This document shows positions 35,731 to 49,746 of a DNA stretch of 64,000 nucleotides, in pieces. Source of the DNA: Haliclona indistincta (taxonomy: Eukaryota; Porifera; Demospongiae; Haplosclerida; Chalinidae). Both the position numbers and the translations under genes were made by a program. Every line of letters starts with the position of its first letter. Positions within the stretch are counted from its first letter, which is position 1. The notes beneath the pieces are model-generated. The model searched no databases, was not told the origin of the DNA, and saw only the letters and a program-made list of their open reading frames with translations. The stretch is from contig OZ024785.1 of NCBI GenBank assembly GCA_964017065.1, positions 2,747,142 through 2,811,141 on the forward strand, read 5' to 3'.

Positions 35731-36195
35731 TAATTGTTATTACAACAAACTTAGCAGTTGCCAATATGATCATAATCCCATTTAGTGAGGCGGCAGTGCT
35801 TAAAAATACACAACAATTGTGCATTTTGTGATAAAAGCACCAAATTTGCTATACATGTTACTAAAGGTGTTACAAAAAGATTTGGATATTGGGCCACTCC
35901 ATAATTTTAACCTTTGGTCTTAAAAATGTTAATTAATGGTTAATTATGTCCGTCATAATTTTAAACAATTTTCAACAATCCAAAATGCAAAACTTTACAT
36001 TTATGGAAGAATTGGAATCTCTAAATGCATTGATGATGTTTGTAATTGTGCACTACAACCTCAAGACAAAATAAAAATAGAAAAGTAAATTACTTAATGA
36101 CTCATGAATAATTCATTTCATTTGGTTATCATTAATAATGTTTAGCTAATTCGTGTATATAAAGCAGTGATCTTCTTACCCTTGTTACTCAAAGT
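35731..36195. other. AT-rich non-coding stretch
   Basis: No gene or recognisable repeat seen between the partial element and the hairpin copy. Confidence 0.4.
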
Positions 36196-36202
36196 GTTTA
36201 TT

Positions 36203-36300
36203 AGGGAGACACGGTAGTGTCTCCCTATGTAGGGTTGAACGAGAAAACAAGATGGCGGCTACATACAATGTATTAGCGTTCAAACGCTGATATTTCGCCT
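36203..36300. mobile_element. Hairpin-ended repeat, copy 2
   Basis: A 10-bp stem AGGGAGACAC/GTGTCTCCCT with loop GGTA is followed by ATGTAGGGTTGAACG and AAGATGGCGGCTACA. The stem sequence differs from copy 1, while the loop and downstream bases are shared. Confidence 0.65.
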
Positions 36301-36440
36301 GGTGATGAATTTTATACGTCCAAAGACACTTAAATCTGCTATCTGGCGTTGCCCATCTTACAGTAGCAAGGAGATTGCTCGAGATTGTTACTAAAGTGAC
36401 GAACCTGGAAACGGTGAAAATCGAGTTTCGTCATCTTCGT

Positions 36441-37645
<1,205 letters not shown>

Positions 37646-37648
<3 letters not shown>

Positions 37649-38044
37649 CTCGCCTAGCACCTTTACGTGAGCAGTGCCGAGACCAAAACACCCACGAACA
37701 GTCGTGAAATTCTCCTGGCATGTGCCTTTTGAACTTAATTTTTAGCGAAACGGCGATATAAATTCCGCGATTTCTCGATCGTGATCCATTGTCAGCTAAG
37801 TGTTAGACGCCATTAATAATTATAGTGATTGCGCAATACGCACGTGACCAAGCTGTGGTTAGCGCACGTGACCAAGCACAAGCTTGAGTATCGCCACGTC
37901 ACGCCGTATAGATCACGGACAACACATTTGTCTGGAGTCTTCGAAGAACGGTAAGCTAGCAAGCGCAGAATCACCATTCTGCCTTGCCAGATAATTATAA
38001 CCGCCGTAAACAAGTGTGGGCGGGGCTCGTATGCACTGTATTCA
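37646..38044. other. Non-coding stretch before R2
   Basis: Unique-looking sequence with two CACGTGACCAAGC strings near 37840-37880. No gene seen. R2 homology starts abruptly at 38045. Confidence 0.4.
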
Positions 38045-39676
38045 TGCAGACTATTTACAAAGGTTTGGATAAAGCATTACTAGAAATCGATGAATAGTAC
38101 AGCGGCTCCCATTATGGTAGTGTAGTAGATACTCTCTATTGTTGCTGTATTTTCAATTTGACTACCGTTGAAAACAGTTTATTGAAGTAGCTTTTGTTTG
38201 TGTATTTTAGCTCCAGAGGAGTTTTGGGTTGATTCCACACTTGTCTTTTCGCCCACCACTCCGACATCTGTTCAAACATTTCAGGTAAGTAGATGTGGAG
38301 TGTTTTGTTTACTCACATGCATGCTTCCAGGTACATTTTAGTTGATATTCCGCTGTGAAATTGATGATCCAGCTCTTTACTGTAGGTTGACATGAAGTGT
38401 ATTGCTACTCGTCCAAGCAACATATCAATCATTTTGAACAACAGTTTAGGATCAGTTGTGTCTCTGAATTGTCCTCTAAGGGTACCACAGTCAATTGTTG
38501 ATTGTGATGAGGTCTTATCTTTCTCCCAAACAAACACACTGATGTCCGTGATGGTAAACGTGACTAAGTATCTGATGTTTAGCGGTCACTACACTGCAAT
38601 GGTAGCACTAGAGAATGAGGCTAGAGTAACTGAATCAGATACAATTCGAATCAGTAAGTGCATGTACACTGCAATGAAGTGAGTTTTACTACCACGCTAT
38701 CGTTAGGTACGTTTCATGTGCAGAATGTCACAACCAGAGTGTTTCAGAACAAGCATTGTGTGACGTGTTGGTTTGCGCAAGGGACTACTGCCATAGGATG
38801 CCACATCAGTTTCACTGACGCCATGGGTAACTGAGTTCAGGAAACAGTAGCCCACAGAGAGGGCAGTTCTCTGTCTGCGAGTGACTGTGCTGGTGATCTC
38901 CCTCCAGGAGTCTACAGAGTAATGGTGTCTGACATTAACAGCAGTGATGTGGTGGACCACAGAATAGCAGCTATTGGAAACTCCCTCATCACAGTTACTG
39001 AGAAACCATCACTTCAACAAACCACTTCCATTACTACACACAGATCAGTATCAATACCATTGTTTCCTTCTTCAACCACAGGTATTACTATAATACTATA
39101 GTAAACTATATGTTATATGGTTTCTCACAGCAGTACTGTCATTATCAAGTATGGTATCAGCCACAGTGAGGCTAGTAGGAGCACCAGATAGGACCACCGG
39201 TGATGACCTTGGTCTAATGCTACCACTGATAGTTACAGTGGTTGGAATCACTGTGTTAGCAGCATGTGTGATAATGATCATGATAGCGTGTCTAGTGCGC
39301 TATAGAGGAAAAGCTAAAAAGCACAAAATCGGTAAGATTGAGAACATATTACATCTGTATGCATGGTATTAAACACATACTGGACTCCTACTTTGTTTTC
39401 TCATCACAAAGATCTAGTGTTTGTATCACATCCCTCTCATGTGTATTGCTTTACCACTTTTGTTGGTCAATCTCTGCTGCAGCTGAAATCAACGCCAAGC
39501 GTAAACAGAAGGAAATAGAAGAAGCAGCCAGCTGCAGTGAGCCGTCCTCCAGCCCACTCAGTCTCATGGCACCACCCATAGTGGCGGACCCACTCTATGA
39601 TGAGGTTGCTACCAGACAAGTGTTTGCTATACAGCAATGTCCAGCCTACGCTCCACTTCCACCACCAAGAGTGTGA
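38045..39676 (+). pseudogene. R2: truncated, nonsense-carrying copy of R1
   Basis: Exon homology with R1 runs from the end of the FN3 exon (38045-38060) through 38211-38284, 38386-38653, 38707 onward, the membrane-span exon (about 39131-39330) and the tail ending PLPPPRV at 39676. In the fourth exon CGA of R1 is TGA (38832-38834), a CpG-type transition that stops the frame before the membrane span. The FN3 part and the 5' exons are absent. R2 and the following ZNF-H mirror R1 and ZNF-F. Confidence 0.8.
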
Positions 39677-40050
39677 CTTTCACTATACACTACCCACTCA
39701 CACTGACTTGTACTATAACAAATTTTTGTCTTGAAATCATGCAGTATCTGATAATAATTGTGCTTTTGGGCTTCGTATGAAAACAGCAGTACTGTTGATG
39801 CCGATTTTGTGTTTCATAACTCACTCATTGTGAGAACACAGCTATAAAATTGATATTCTCTAAGAAAGTTTTTTTAAGAAGATTGCAATTTTTAGTGTAA
39901 TAGCTACACTTTCAAAAAATGATACAATAATCAACATATTTTTGCAGTGGCGAATAATTATTTATTAGTGCAATTCAAGAGCTTCTACTCAATGTATTCT
40001 AGATCTGTGGGCATTGCAACTTGAAGAACTTGACAAGTACTTCCCACACC
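39677..40050. other. Non-coding stretch between R2 and ZNF-H
   Basis: Matches 26148-26503 with small indels. No gene seen. Confidence 0.6.
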
Positions 40051-41974
40051 TCATGGCTTCTCTCCAGTATGAGTACGGATGTGTCGTTGCAAAGTCGCTG
40101 GACTATATTTAGTAACGTAAGAACAATGAGGGCATTGATGTAACGTAACTCGACCAGTTGAATGGACCGTACGCATGTGTCTACTGTAGTTTGATGAGTT
40201 ATTAAAGCCCCGCCCACATTCCTTGCACGAGTATGGCTTCTCTCCTGTGTGAGTTCGGATATGAACCTGCATACGAAAAGATCTCTTGGATGAGTAAGAA
40301 CAGCATGGGCACTGGTGCAACATCTTGTTTGGGACTTTGGAAGCAGCGTCCCTGTTAACTACATATTGTCTTGTACGCTCATGTGTACCGCGACTCGAAG
40401 AGTACTTTCCGTATTGTTTGTGTGATTGTGTCGATTTCTTAGGCTGCAAACGGAAGTGATGGTTAAAATTACTTATTGAAGAAGGTTGAGTTTGAACTGG
40501 TTTACGACCTCTCTTCACACTGGTCAATTCTTCATCATCATTCAGTGTTGTAGTGTTGCTAGACTATTGTAGAAATATTGTAATCATAAGGAGACCAATA
40601 CAAGTAACTAACCTCCACTTCATAACATTGTTTATCCCAATCTGCTCCTTGAGTACTGGTCTGTGTTGTTTGATGACTATTGTAGACAATGTCATGGAGA
40701 TCAGTGTTAGCCACACCCACATCACGACCAGACTGGATAGCACGCTGCATAGACTGATCTAAAAGTATTCAAAATCAATCTAAAGTTGTACTGTCAGTGT
40801 ACATTGTTGACTCACAAACAGTCTCTACTGTGACCAGTTCAATGAGAGGGTTGAGTGAGTGTATCTGATCACTGACGACTGATAGCTCCTCAAATAGCTC
40901 ACCCAGTCTCTGATAATAGAGAGAGACAGTGCAGCAGGCAGGGTGAGTAGGGTTGGTACCTTATCATGACTCTCACTGCTTTCCTCATCTCTCATCTTGT
41001 GTATGCACACACACGTTACAATGGAGTGTCGTAGCTGTAGCAAGTACTGTAGCTTCACATCACTCCACTCCTGGTGTCCCTCCTCGTGGCCACGCCTCTT
41101 CTTGTCGACTGCATCCTCTGTGACTAGCTTTATACACTCTGAACAGACCATCACAGTACATGCTAGTATAGTGTCTCAGCTAGCCACACCTTCCATAGTG
41201 TCCAAGATACTGATGGCTGCCTCTAAGTGTGTGTCCTGGTCTGCAGTATTGAGCTCTGAGAACACATCATAGTACTTCTACGAGTGAGAGAGAAAGAGTG
41301 TCACTCACACTCGCTCGCCTACTCACTTGCTCGCTCTCTCACCTTGCCTATTGTATCAATCCAGTGTTGTTCATGATCGATCAATGTTGACAATGTTCTC
41401 CATCGATCCTTTAACCCCTTCAACTCTGACCTGGTCTCTCTCAAATATTCTATCACTTCTGTCTCCTGTACTCGTTGCTCTATCACACTGTTCTCAAGAT
41501 TGCACAATCTCTCATTCAGCTGCTCCTGTCTCCCAAGGTTAGTGAACCTCTTTGTCTTTAAGTCTCTCATTGTCGCTGTGAACTCCACATCGAAATTATA
41601 CATGGCATCATGTAAATCACTCTTGAGTTTCTCTGTGTGAGTGCATTAGTACATCAGTATATTGTGTGACGTGTGTCTCTTACTGATCTTGTCTGCAATA
41701 CTCTCATACACAGCTCTCTCCTGCTCCACAATCTCCCTCTCCTTCTTCACTAGCTTCAATGCTTCAACACGTTGCTTCTCTAGTTCCTCAAGAGTCACTT
41801 TATCCTCTTCCTGCTCTCTTCTCTTGACCAGCTCACAGTTCCTCACAGCTTCTTCAACTGCCTTCTCTGAAAGGATCGAGAGGGGACATCATGAGCTGAT
41901 TATAACATGATGCTGTACCTGAGCATTGTTAACACCATACACCAGGTAGACTCACAACGTGAAGTGGAAGACAT
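40051..41974 (-). pseudogene. ZNF-H: three-finger divergent member with deleted 5' exons
   Basis: The finger exon (stop 40051) starts with a basic Ser/Lys/Arg-rich stretch and has three fingers (CPCCSYSSKRS, CKECGRGFNNSS, CPHCSYVTKYS). Its linker exon ([15 protein letters not shown]...) is a third type without the acidic repeat. The helical exons at 41319-41603 and 41646-41846 are intact. Upstream, GAGCATTGTT at 41921-41930 joins directly to AACACCATACACC, deleting the NDLSARRR and AIPHQLL exons. Joining the first exon remnant (ATG 41972-41974) to the next exon is out of frame. Probably a 5'-broken gene, unless it starts elsewhere. Confidence 0.65.
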
Positions 41975-42032
41975 CTAAGATCTCAGGTGCCAGTACATGT
42001 AGTCGTCACTCAACTGACTCGGATGCCTCAAA

Positions 42033-42090
42033 TATGCACACGTGTTTATGGGCGTGCGTGTCGTTTCTTTCCATCTAGCGCGCGAAAATT
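42033..42090 (-). promoter_or_regulatory. Conserved upstream block of ZNF-H
   Basis: ATGCACACGTGTTTATGGGC followed by GTGCGTGTCG, then GCGCGCGAAAATTTAAAGAC. Confidence 0.5.
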
Positions 42091-43329
42091 TAAAGACGAA
42101 TAATTACCCAGAGAACAATGCGGATTCAAAAACTGACATTATAAACTCTTGTTATATTAGTAGTAGTGAGTGCAGTACTAAAGATACAGTAGAAGCCAGA
42201 ATTTCAAACAGTCTGGTATGTACTGTACGTACAACCCTGCTATTGTACCTGACAACCTTCAAGAACGTCCTGATGGACTATCCTACACACGAGCTAGACA
42301 GACCAGATCTGTTTAACTGAGTACTGCAACTTGCAGTGGAAGACATGTACTCGCCATTTTCAGCACATTTCGTCATTGGGGTACTCTTCTCTTTTGAGGA
42401 GGTGAATATGGATGTGACGTGTATGCCTCTATTCGGCGTGCAAATTTAAAGGAAGATTCTCCTGACTTACTGTCTAAACTCACAATGTACATACTATTTC
42501 AACTGTAAACTATTTAGAAAGAAGACTAGCATCTGGCTTTCAGACTTATTCGATGGTGTGCTTTTAGCTCTTCTAGGCAATCCATTCATTATCAGCTGGA
42601 AGTATGCTACTCTGTTCAGCTGGTGAGTGTAGCTTTCACTTCATTTGTTCATTCACTCCCTCACTCATTGATGTCTGCTCCTTATGCACAGATCTATTGA
42701 CCAAGACACAGCTAGCTGAGTAGAGGAAGCAGAAGTGAGAGAATGTTTGAGACTGAAACAAGTTCAGAGTTGAAGGGGTTAAAGGATCGATGAGAACACA
42801 GTCACAACATTGATGAAGGACTGTACTGTGCTGCTGCCTATTCAAACTATACTCATGCACTTAACAAGTTGAGCAAGTTAATTTCGAGAGTCATCAAGTT
42901 GTATACATGAGAGACAGAATCTGGAACGAAAAACAAGTATCGATAAACAATGGTAAGAGCTGACAGTGACACCATGATATTTGTGACTGACAAAGCGGCT
43001 CCAGCTTGATGTACAAGGGTTGTATCACCTTTGATAGGCAAGCATTGTCTAGCTAGTTACGTCTTGCGCATTCCAGTATCTTGTTTACAACTGGTTTAAC
43101 CAAACCTGTAGACCATGTGCTGTGCTGTCAAAATGAGACATAATTCATATTGTCTCTTCCAGTATTAGCCGGAGGTGCAGATACACATGTTAATAATTAT
43201 TGTCGAAATACATCATCATTATGGCTTGATGAAATTGTTGATCATTCTTCCGTGGTATCTTATACACTTTTTACAGTTTTTATAACTCCTTAAGAAAATG
43301 CTTTAATTTTGGTTCAGAAGTTATCATGC
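42091..43329. other. Intergenic region upstream of ZNF-H
   Basis: A plus-strand frame ending YPTHELDRPDLFN is shared by three copies (42042-42320, 46939-47265, 57694-57882). I treat it as duplicated non-coding DNA because its start differs each time. The segment 42350-43320 matches 57830-58800. No firm gene. Confidence 0.4.
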
Positions 43330-44133
43330 ATGCTTTACAATGTACTATCAATGCTCAAGGTGTTAGGTATGTAAGATGAATTGAATAATGATAACACACT
43401 CACTGTTGATGGTTGAATCAATTACTGTTCACAGAGACTGCAGGAAACTATGGGTTTTGTTAGAAGTGATAGTTTTGTGTCTCATTCTGTTGTTAGTAGC
43501 ATTGTCAATGCCTAGCTCCTCTGTGTTCTCTCAATGTAAGGCATCTCATTAACACATGCTAAACAATTTCAAACTTCTTACACAAAACTATCCATACTTT
43601 TAAAAGTACATCATCTTATTTACTAGCTATAAATTTTGTTTGTGATTGTTTTAATAACAACAATATTTCTCAGTTGTCCTGATAGAAGTTTCATTCATGA
43701 GAATGCGCTGAGAGGAGTAACAATGCAGTAGTGATTCGTGTCCCTACTACTATTTCTTCTATTGCAGTGCATAACAATTAGAGCTAGTATAGATTCTCTG
43801 AGGTCAGTTCAAGGAGTTGTGTTCAATGCATTCTACATTGTGACTAACAGGTAGAAGTTGAATAATGAATGCCACCGGCATTGAACTTTAAATGATGAAG
43901 AAGAGTTCATTCTCAGAGAAAAGATGAAGCTGAAAGAAATAGCAAATTAATGAGATAGCAAATGACTTCGCTACTAAAGTTAAGTTGCTGCTCATGCATG
44001 TTCAATTCCAGACTGTAAAATCGTAGAAAAATATAAAGACCAAACAACTTTGAGGCTAGCAGTAGTGCCGACTGAAGATGAGACTTCAGCACTATGGGCT
44101 TGAGCAATACTAAAGCTCGCCCACACACTGTAG
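43330..44133. repeat. Flank module between H and I, with a 60-bp inversion
   Basis: The common module, but bases 43435-43494 are in reverse orientation compared with the copies at 3590, 7703 and 31700. The copy at 58917-58976 has the same inversion. Confidence 0.75.
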
Positions 44134-44352
44134 CATGAGCCCCTCCCTGTCCATACTAACATGAGCCCCTCCCTGTCCATGAGCCCCTCCCTGTCCCTAC
44201 TAACATGAGCCCCTCCCTGTCCATGAGCCCCTCCCTGTCCCTACTAACATGAGCCCCTCCCTGTCCCTACTAACATGAGCCCCTCCCTGTCCCTACTAAC
44301 ATGAGCCCCTCCCTGTCCCTACTAATACGAGCCCCTCCATGTCCCTACTAAC
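44134..44352. repeat. 26-bp minisatellite downstream of ZNF-I
   Basis: About eight copies, some shortened to CATGAGCCCCTCCCTGTC, as in the array next to ZNF-A. Confidence 0.92.
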
Positions 44353-44445
44353 TGCACATAAGTATTATGACAGCAAATAATTGGTATTGATCATTATTTA
44401 GACAGCTGCAACACAGAAATGTTCATGGATATCCAAATGAGCAAA

Positions 44446-46926
44446 TCATTGTCCACGTTTCTCTCCGGTATGGGTGCGGTTATGTACTCGGAGATTTGAA
44501 AGCTGAGTGAAGCACTTCCCACATTCGGCGCATGAGTACGGTTTCTCTCCGGTATGGGTGCGGATGTGTCTTGTCAAATCGTTAGCCCATTTAGTAGAGT
44601 AGGAACAGTGTGGGCATTGGTGCAACCTCTTGGTTTGGACACGACCAGTTCGGCATTTGGCTTTAACACGATCAGTTACTGATTGAATGTGTGTTTGTCT
44701 ACTGACAGAGTGAGAACGGATGTGACGTTTTAAGACTCGATGATTAGTTGCAGAGTAAGGGCAGTGTGAGCTCTGGTGTGACTTGCTTGAAAGAGATTGA
44801 GATGAACAACCTTCCACAGATGGTTCAGACCTTACTGCATCAACAGGTTCTTCTGTTTGGGAATGGTCAGAGGTAATCTGCTGTTGTACAATAGACAATT
44901 AGGAGCAATAAAGAAGTAACACTGCCTACCTCTTCATCAAAATCTTTGTCCACACTCTCGGACTCATTCCAGTCCACACTCTCTGACTCATTCCAGTCCT
45001 CGCTCTCGGACTCATTCCAGTCCTCACTCTCGGACTCATTCCAGTCCTCGCTGTCGGACTCATTCCAGTCCTCACTCTCTGACACACTCCAGTCCTCACT
45101 CTCAGACTCATTCTCTTCCTCCTCATTCTCATCCTGGGACTCATTCTCTCCTAGCACATTCTCATCCATGCTTTCATCATGTTCCTCAGCTGTCAGTTCG
45201 TTCTCCTCCATCAGCACTGGTTCACAATCTGTTCCTTGACCTCTCTGTGCTGTTCGATGACTCTTACAGACAATACCATGGATACTAGTGTTTGCCACGC
45301 CCACATCACGGCTAGCCTGGATAACAAGCTGTACTGTAGACTCATCTAAACGTGCAAAAAGTTGAAGTAGAACAAAGTAAATTATCACTCACAAACAGTC
45401 TCTACTGTGACCAGTTCAATGAGAGGGTTGAGTGAGTGTATCTGATCACTGACGACTGATAGCTCCTCAAATAGCTCACCCAGTCTCTGATAATAGAGAG
45501 AGACAGTGCAGCAGGCAGGGTGAGTAGGGTTGGTACCTTATCATGACTCTCACTGCTTTCCTCATCTCTCATCTTGTGTATGCTCACACACGTTACAATG
45601 GAGTGACGTAGCTGTAGCAAGTACTGTAGCTTCACATCACTCCACTCCTGGTGTCCCTCCTCAAGGCCACACCTCTTCTTGTTGACTGCATCCTCTGTGA
45701 CTAGCTGTATTTACTCTGAACAGACCATCACAGTACATGCTAGTATTGTGTATCAGCTAGCCACACCTTCCATAGTGTCCAAGATACTGATGGCTGCCTC
45801 TAAGTGTGTGTCCTGGTCTGCAGTATCCAGCTCGGAGAACACATCATAGTACTTCTGTGAGTGAGAGAGAAAGAGTGTCAGTCACACTCGCTCGCCTACT
45901 CACTTGCTCGCTCACTCACCTTGCCTATTGTATCAATCCAGTGTTGTTCATGATCGATCAATGTTGACAATGTTCTCCATCGATCCTTTAACTCCTTCAT
46001 CTCTGACCTGCTTTCTCTCAAACATTCTCTCACTTCTGTCTCCTGTACTCGTTGCTCTATCACACTGTTCTCAAGATTGCATAATCTCTCATTCAGCTGC
46101 TCCTGTCTCCCAAGGTTAGTTAACCTCTTTGTCTTCAAGTCTCTCATTGTTGCTGTGAACTCCACATCGAAATTATACATGGCATCATGTAAATCACTCT
46201 TGAGTTTCTCTGTGTGAGTACATTAGTACATCAGTATATTGTGTGACGTGTGTCTCTTACTGATCTTGTCTGCAATACTCTCATACACAGCTCTCTCCTG
46301 CTCCACAATCTCCTTCTCCTTCTCCACTAGCTTCAATGCTTCAACACGTTGCTTCTCTAGTTCCTCAAGAGTCACCTTATCCACTTCCTCCTGCTCTCTC
46401 CTCTTCACCAGCTCACAGTTCCTCACAGCTTCTTCAACTGCCTTCTCTAAAGGATCGAGAGGGGACATCATGAGCTGATTATAACATGATGCTGTACCTG
46501 AGCATTGTTCACATTTCTTCAACTCCTCTCTCGTCCTATCTTCCTCTCCCTCTGCTAAACTATTCAAGTAGCTCTTGAAAGCTGTGCCATACTCGTCTAG
46601 TGCTGGTGTGTGTGGGACCAGTCGACCATATTGGTAGGCAAGGTCAAGATGGTTGAGTACTTGAGTGGGTGTAACTGTAGGGAGTCTGTGAGTATTAGCT
46701 AGTGAGAGGACCTGGTCAATCTTGGCTAGCAGTTGGTGAGGAATGGCTGAAGGGGAGAGAGCATCACCCAAGCTACAACCTGTGCTAGATATGCTAACCA
46801 TCGCCACGTGTAGCTGTTTTTGATACATAGCGACGTCGAGCGGACAGATCGTTCACTATACGAGGAGGACAACATTACTAGTAACACCATACACCAGGTA
46901 AACTCACAACGTGCAGTCGAAGACAT
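44446..46926 (-). pseudogene. ZNF-I: short-finger member with an in-frame stop
   Basis: The first ATG is at 46924-46926. Exons match the reference model. The finger exon has two intact fingers and one degenerate finger, as in ZNF-A. The acidic exon (about 44930-45345) is the longest, with seven NESESEDW/V-type units. In the CSECIQLV exon the Cys codon TGT is changed to TAA (45711-45713), stopping the protein before the acidic and finger regions. A one-base loss in the intron near 46449 leaves an AG acceptor usable and also opens a read-through frame. The finger exon frame remains clean, suggesting a recent lesion. Confidence 0.72.
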
Positions 46927-46986
46927 CTAAGATCTCAGGTGCTAGTACGTGTAGTCGTCACTCAACTGACTCGGATGCCTCAAATA

Positions 46987-47045
46987 TGCACACGTGTTTA
47001 TGGGCGTGTCCTTTCTTTCCATCTAGCGCGCGAAAATTTAAAGAC
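46987..47045 (-). promoter_or_regulatory. Conserved upstream block of ZNF-I
   Basis: TGCACACGTGTTTATGGGCG followed by TGTCC, then GCGCGCGAAAATTTAAAGAC. Confidence 0.5.
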
Positions 47046-49576
47046 AAATAATTACCCTGAGAACAATGCGGATTCAAAAACTAACATTATAAACTCTTGT
47101 TATATTATTAGTAGTGAGTGCAGTAAATATACAGTAGAAGTCAGAACATCAAACAGTCTGGCATGTACTGTACGTACAACCCTGCTATTGTACCTGACTA
47201 CCTTCAAGAACGTCCTAAGGGACTATCCTACACACGAGCTAGACAGACCAGATCTGTTTAACTGAGTACTGCAACTTGCAGTGGAAGACATGTACTCGCC
47301 ATTTTGGGGTACTCTTCTCTTTTGAGGAGGTGAATATGGATGTGACGTGTGTAATAATGCCGCACAGACTGACAGTTCAAGTTTGAGCTACTACTTCAAC
47401 AACAACACACACATGGACAGTCACTTAAATACAAAAACTAAACCAGACATACAGACAGAGTGCTTCGCTATTCACTACAATACACAATACAACTACAAGC
47501 ATACAATACACATTAAGACAACCTACACCACAAGCACATACACATCACAACGTGTATGTCTCTATTCAGCGCGCAAATTTGAAATTTTAAAGGAAGGTAC
47601 TCCTGACTTACTGTCTAAACTCACAATGTACATACTATTTTAGCTGTAAACTATTTAGACAGAAGACTAGCATCTGATATCAGCAACACAGGTAGAAATC
47701 ACTATTTGCTCGGAACTGTATTGATAAATTGTTGGTTCTAAAGCTCTGTTCGTGAGTTATGGTGTGAGATGCTTACCTCAATGGCTGTTCCCGGCTATCT
47801 GGACTCCTCTAAAGACAAAACAGTTTACAACTGACTGCCTTACAGCTAGTGAGTTCGTTTGTACTACAAAACAGCTTTGTAGGTCCTTCTCAGTAAGCTG
47901 TACTTTTGTATAATGATTGCATTTAGCAGATGTTTATGGCACGGATTCTTGGTGTAGCTATAGTTGGTCTAAATGCAAAGTGCTGTAGAGTTTTCCAAAA
48001 ATTTGTGCCACGCTACGATCAGCTTTGGTCGTCTCCTGCCGCTTTGAAAGCTGTCTGCATGATTTTATTTGTTTTCGCGGCAGAGAAATTTGTAAAAGCT
48101 ATTTTGCAAGGTCACCGCCCATGCAGAGCTTAAAATGAGCTCCACCTACCATGATTCAGGCATCTGCCAGCTCGAAATCGCTGAAGATAGCAGGATACTA
48201 CTATGTCTGCATTTTCATTAAAGTTCAGTCTTTAGTTTAAGCTTAGTTTGCTAACGATTTACACCTTCTTGTAACAATTAAAATTCATAAGGCAAATTTT
48301 CTCTTTTTTACTTCAGCTTCGTCAAGGTTCAGAGTGGCGCTGATTATACCAACAGGAAGGTAGTCAGTTAGCCTCAGTCTGGCTGTTGTGGTAGTGAGAT
48401 GTTGCCGCTACGAAGGCAGCATATTGGCTGTTGGAGTGAAAGCCCCTTCTTTCCAGAGCGATGGGTTTTCCGCAAAGTGACCGGAAATAGCCGGTGACCG
48501 AAATTAGGCCACTTTACCTTACATTATTCAAATGCAACTACGTGTATTAGTGGGTGAAGCAAGCCTTCCAATGGATGCAAAATATTATGTTTCAGTGGTG
48601 TATATACAATTGCTACAGTCAATTCCACTACTCATAGCAGACACTACTGATTCACTGATCACTCACGCTATCATTGTCCAGCAGTTACTGAAGCCAGTGA
48701 CATCATTACCGTACACTGACTGAGCTACATGCCCTGAATACAGCCAGATTCTAATACTCACCATGGCCAACAGCTACATTTATGTATTGACAGACCATAG
48801 CAGACTGTGGAGCACGGCTATACTCGGCGAGATCAACTGACGTAACTATACAGGTCGTCATGGTCACAACCTGCATGACTAGTCTATTCTTCTTCAAGAT
48901 CCCGATGATAGGTCTCCCAAGCTCTTCCTTATGTATATACCGAGCTCTCCTTTGCACACTGGCGACTACCACAGTGCCACTACAGCAGCTGTCCGCATAG
49001 TAAGCCTGGAATAGGCAACAACTCGGGTAACACAAAGATTAAGTTAAATTCCGCGCAAAACGGTTAAATTTCGACCTTTGACCCCGACAGGATGTCTTCC
49101 CCTAACAGGACTCATTACGTTTGGCGGAGGGCGCACGCCGAAAACCACTGGATTTTTTTACGGTTATTTGTATTCTTCGATTTAGCTTAATTTCAGAATA
49201 TTTTAACACTTTTTGATAAAGTTATGGTGTCTGAAGTATGTATGTCGCCGAAAGGCGACAATAGGGGTTAAAGGTATACGTGTATTATACAGGATGAGAT
49301 TATGTGTACCTAGTTGCAGATTGTGTTACTGGCATCTTATACTCATGTCAGTGGCACTGAGTGCCTTGATGCATCCAGCGAGATGGACCTTATTACCCAT
49401 TCATGAAGTGACTAAGCTTCAACTCAATACCTCTCAGCACTGTACGTTAAACCTAGCAGTCGATACAGTGTCGCTGGCCCATCTTTCCTACAGCCCTTAG
49501 ACAGGCCACGGTGATTGCAGCGACAGCACATGCACCATATGTCGCGTTCAACCAACCATGAAGCATAGATAATACA
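47046..49576. other. Long stretch without recognised genes
   Basis: 47046-47640 matches the other upstream regions, with a CA-rich insert at about 47350-47550. 47640-49240 is single-copy in this window; a few 60-95 codon frames exist (47930-48133 plus, 48751-49035 minus) but none has motifs I recognise. Confidence 0.4.
49243..49260. repeat. Perfect hairpin with GAAA loop
   Basis: TGTCGCC-GAAA-GGCGACA, followed by ATAGGGGTTA. It is reminiscent of the hairpin repeats at 29647 and 36203, but homology is doubtful. Confidence 0.5.
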
Positions 49577-49682
49577 GTCAGTTCAAGTGTCAATGCTACA
49601 GTTCGAGTGTCAAGTGTGATCAGTTCGAGTGTCAATGCTACAGTTCGAGTGTCAAGTGTGATCAGTTCGAGTGTCAATGCGC
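49577..49682. repeat. About 43-bp tandem repeat
   Basis: About 2.5 copies built from CAGTTCGAGTGTCAATGCTA and CAGTTCGAGTGTCAAGTGTG, just upstream of R3. Confidence 0.85.
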
Positions 49683-49746
49683 GTGCCCATGCCGGGATAG
49701 CAGTAGCATTCGTTGCAAAATTCGCGCTCCTTAGCTGGGTATCATC

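Noticed and set aside
47347..47643. Thr/Asn/His-rich frame
   Set aside because: Low-complexity CA-rich DNA, not conserved in the paralogous upstream regions of H and J.
49213..49500. Plus-strand frame upstream of R3
   Set aside because: No motif and no splice link to the R3 start, which has its own signal peptide.
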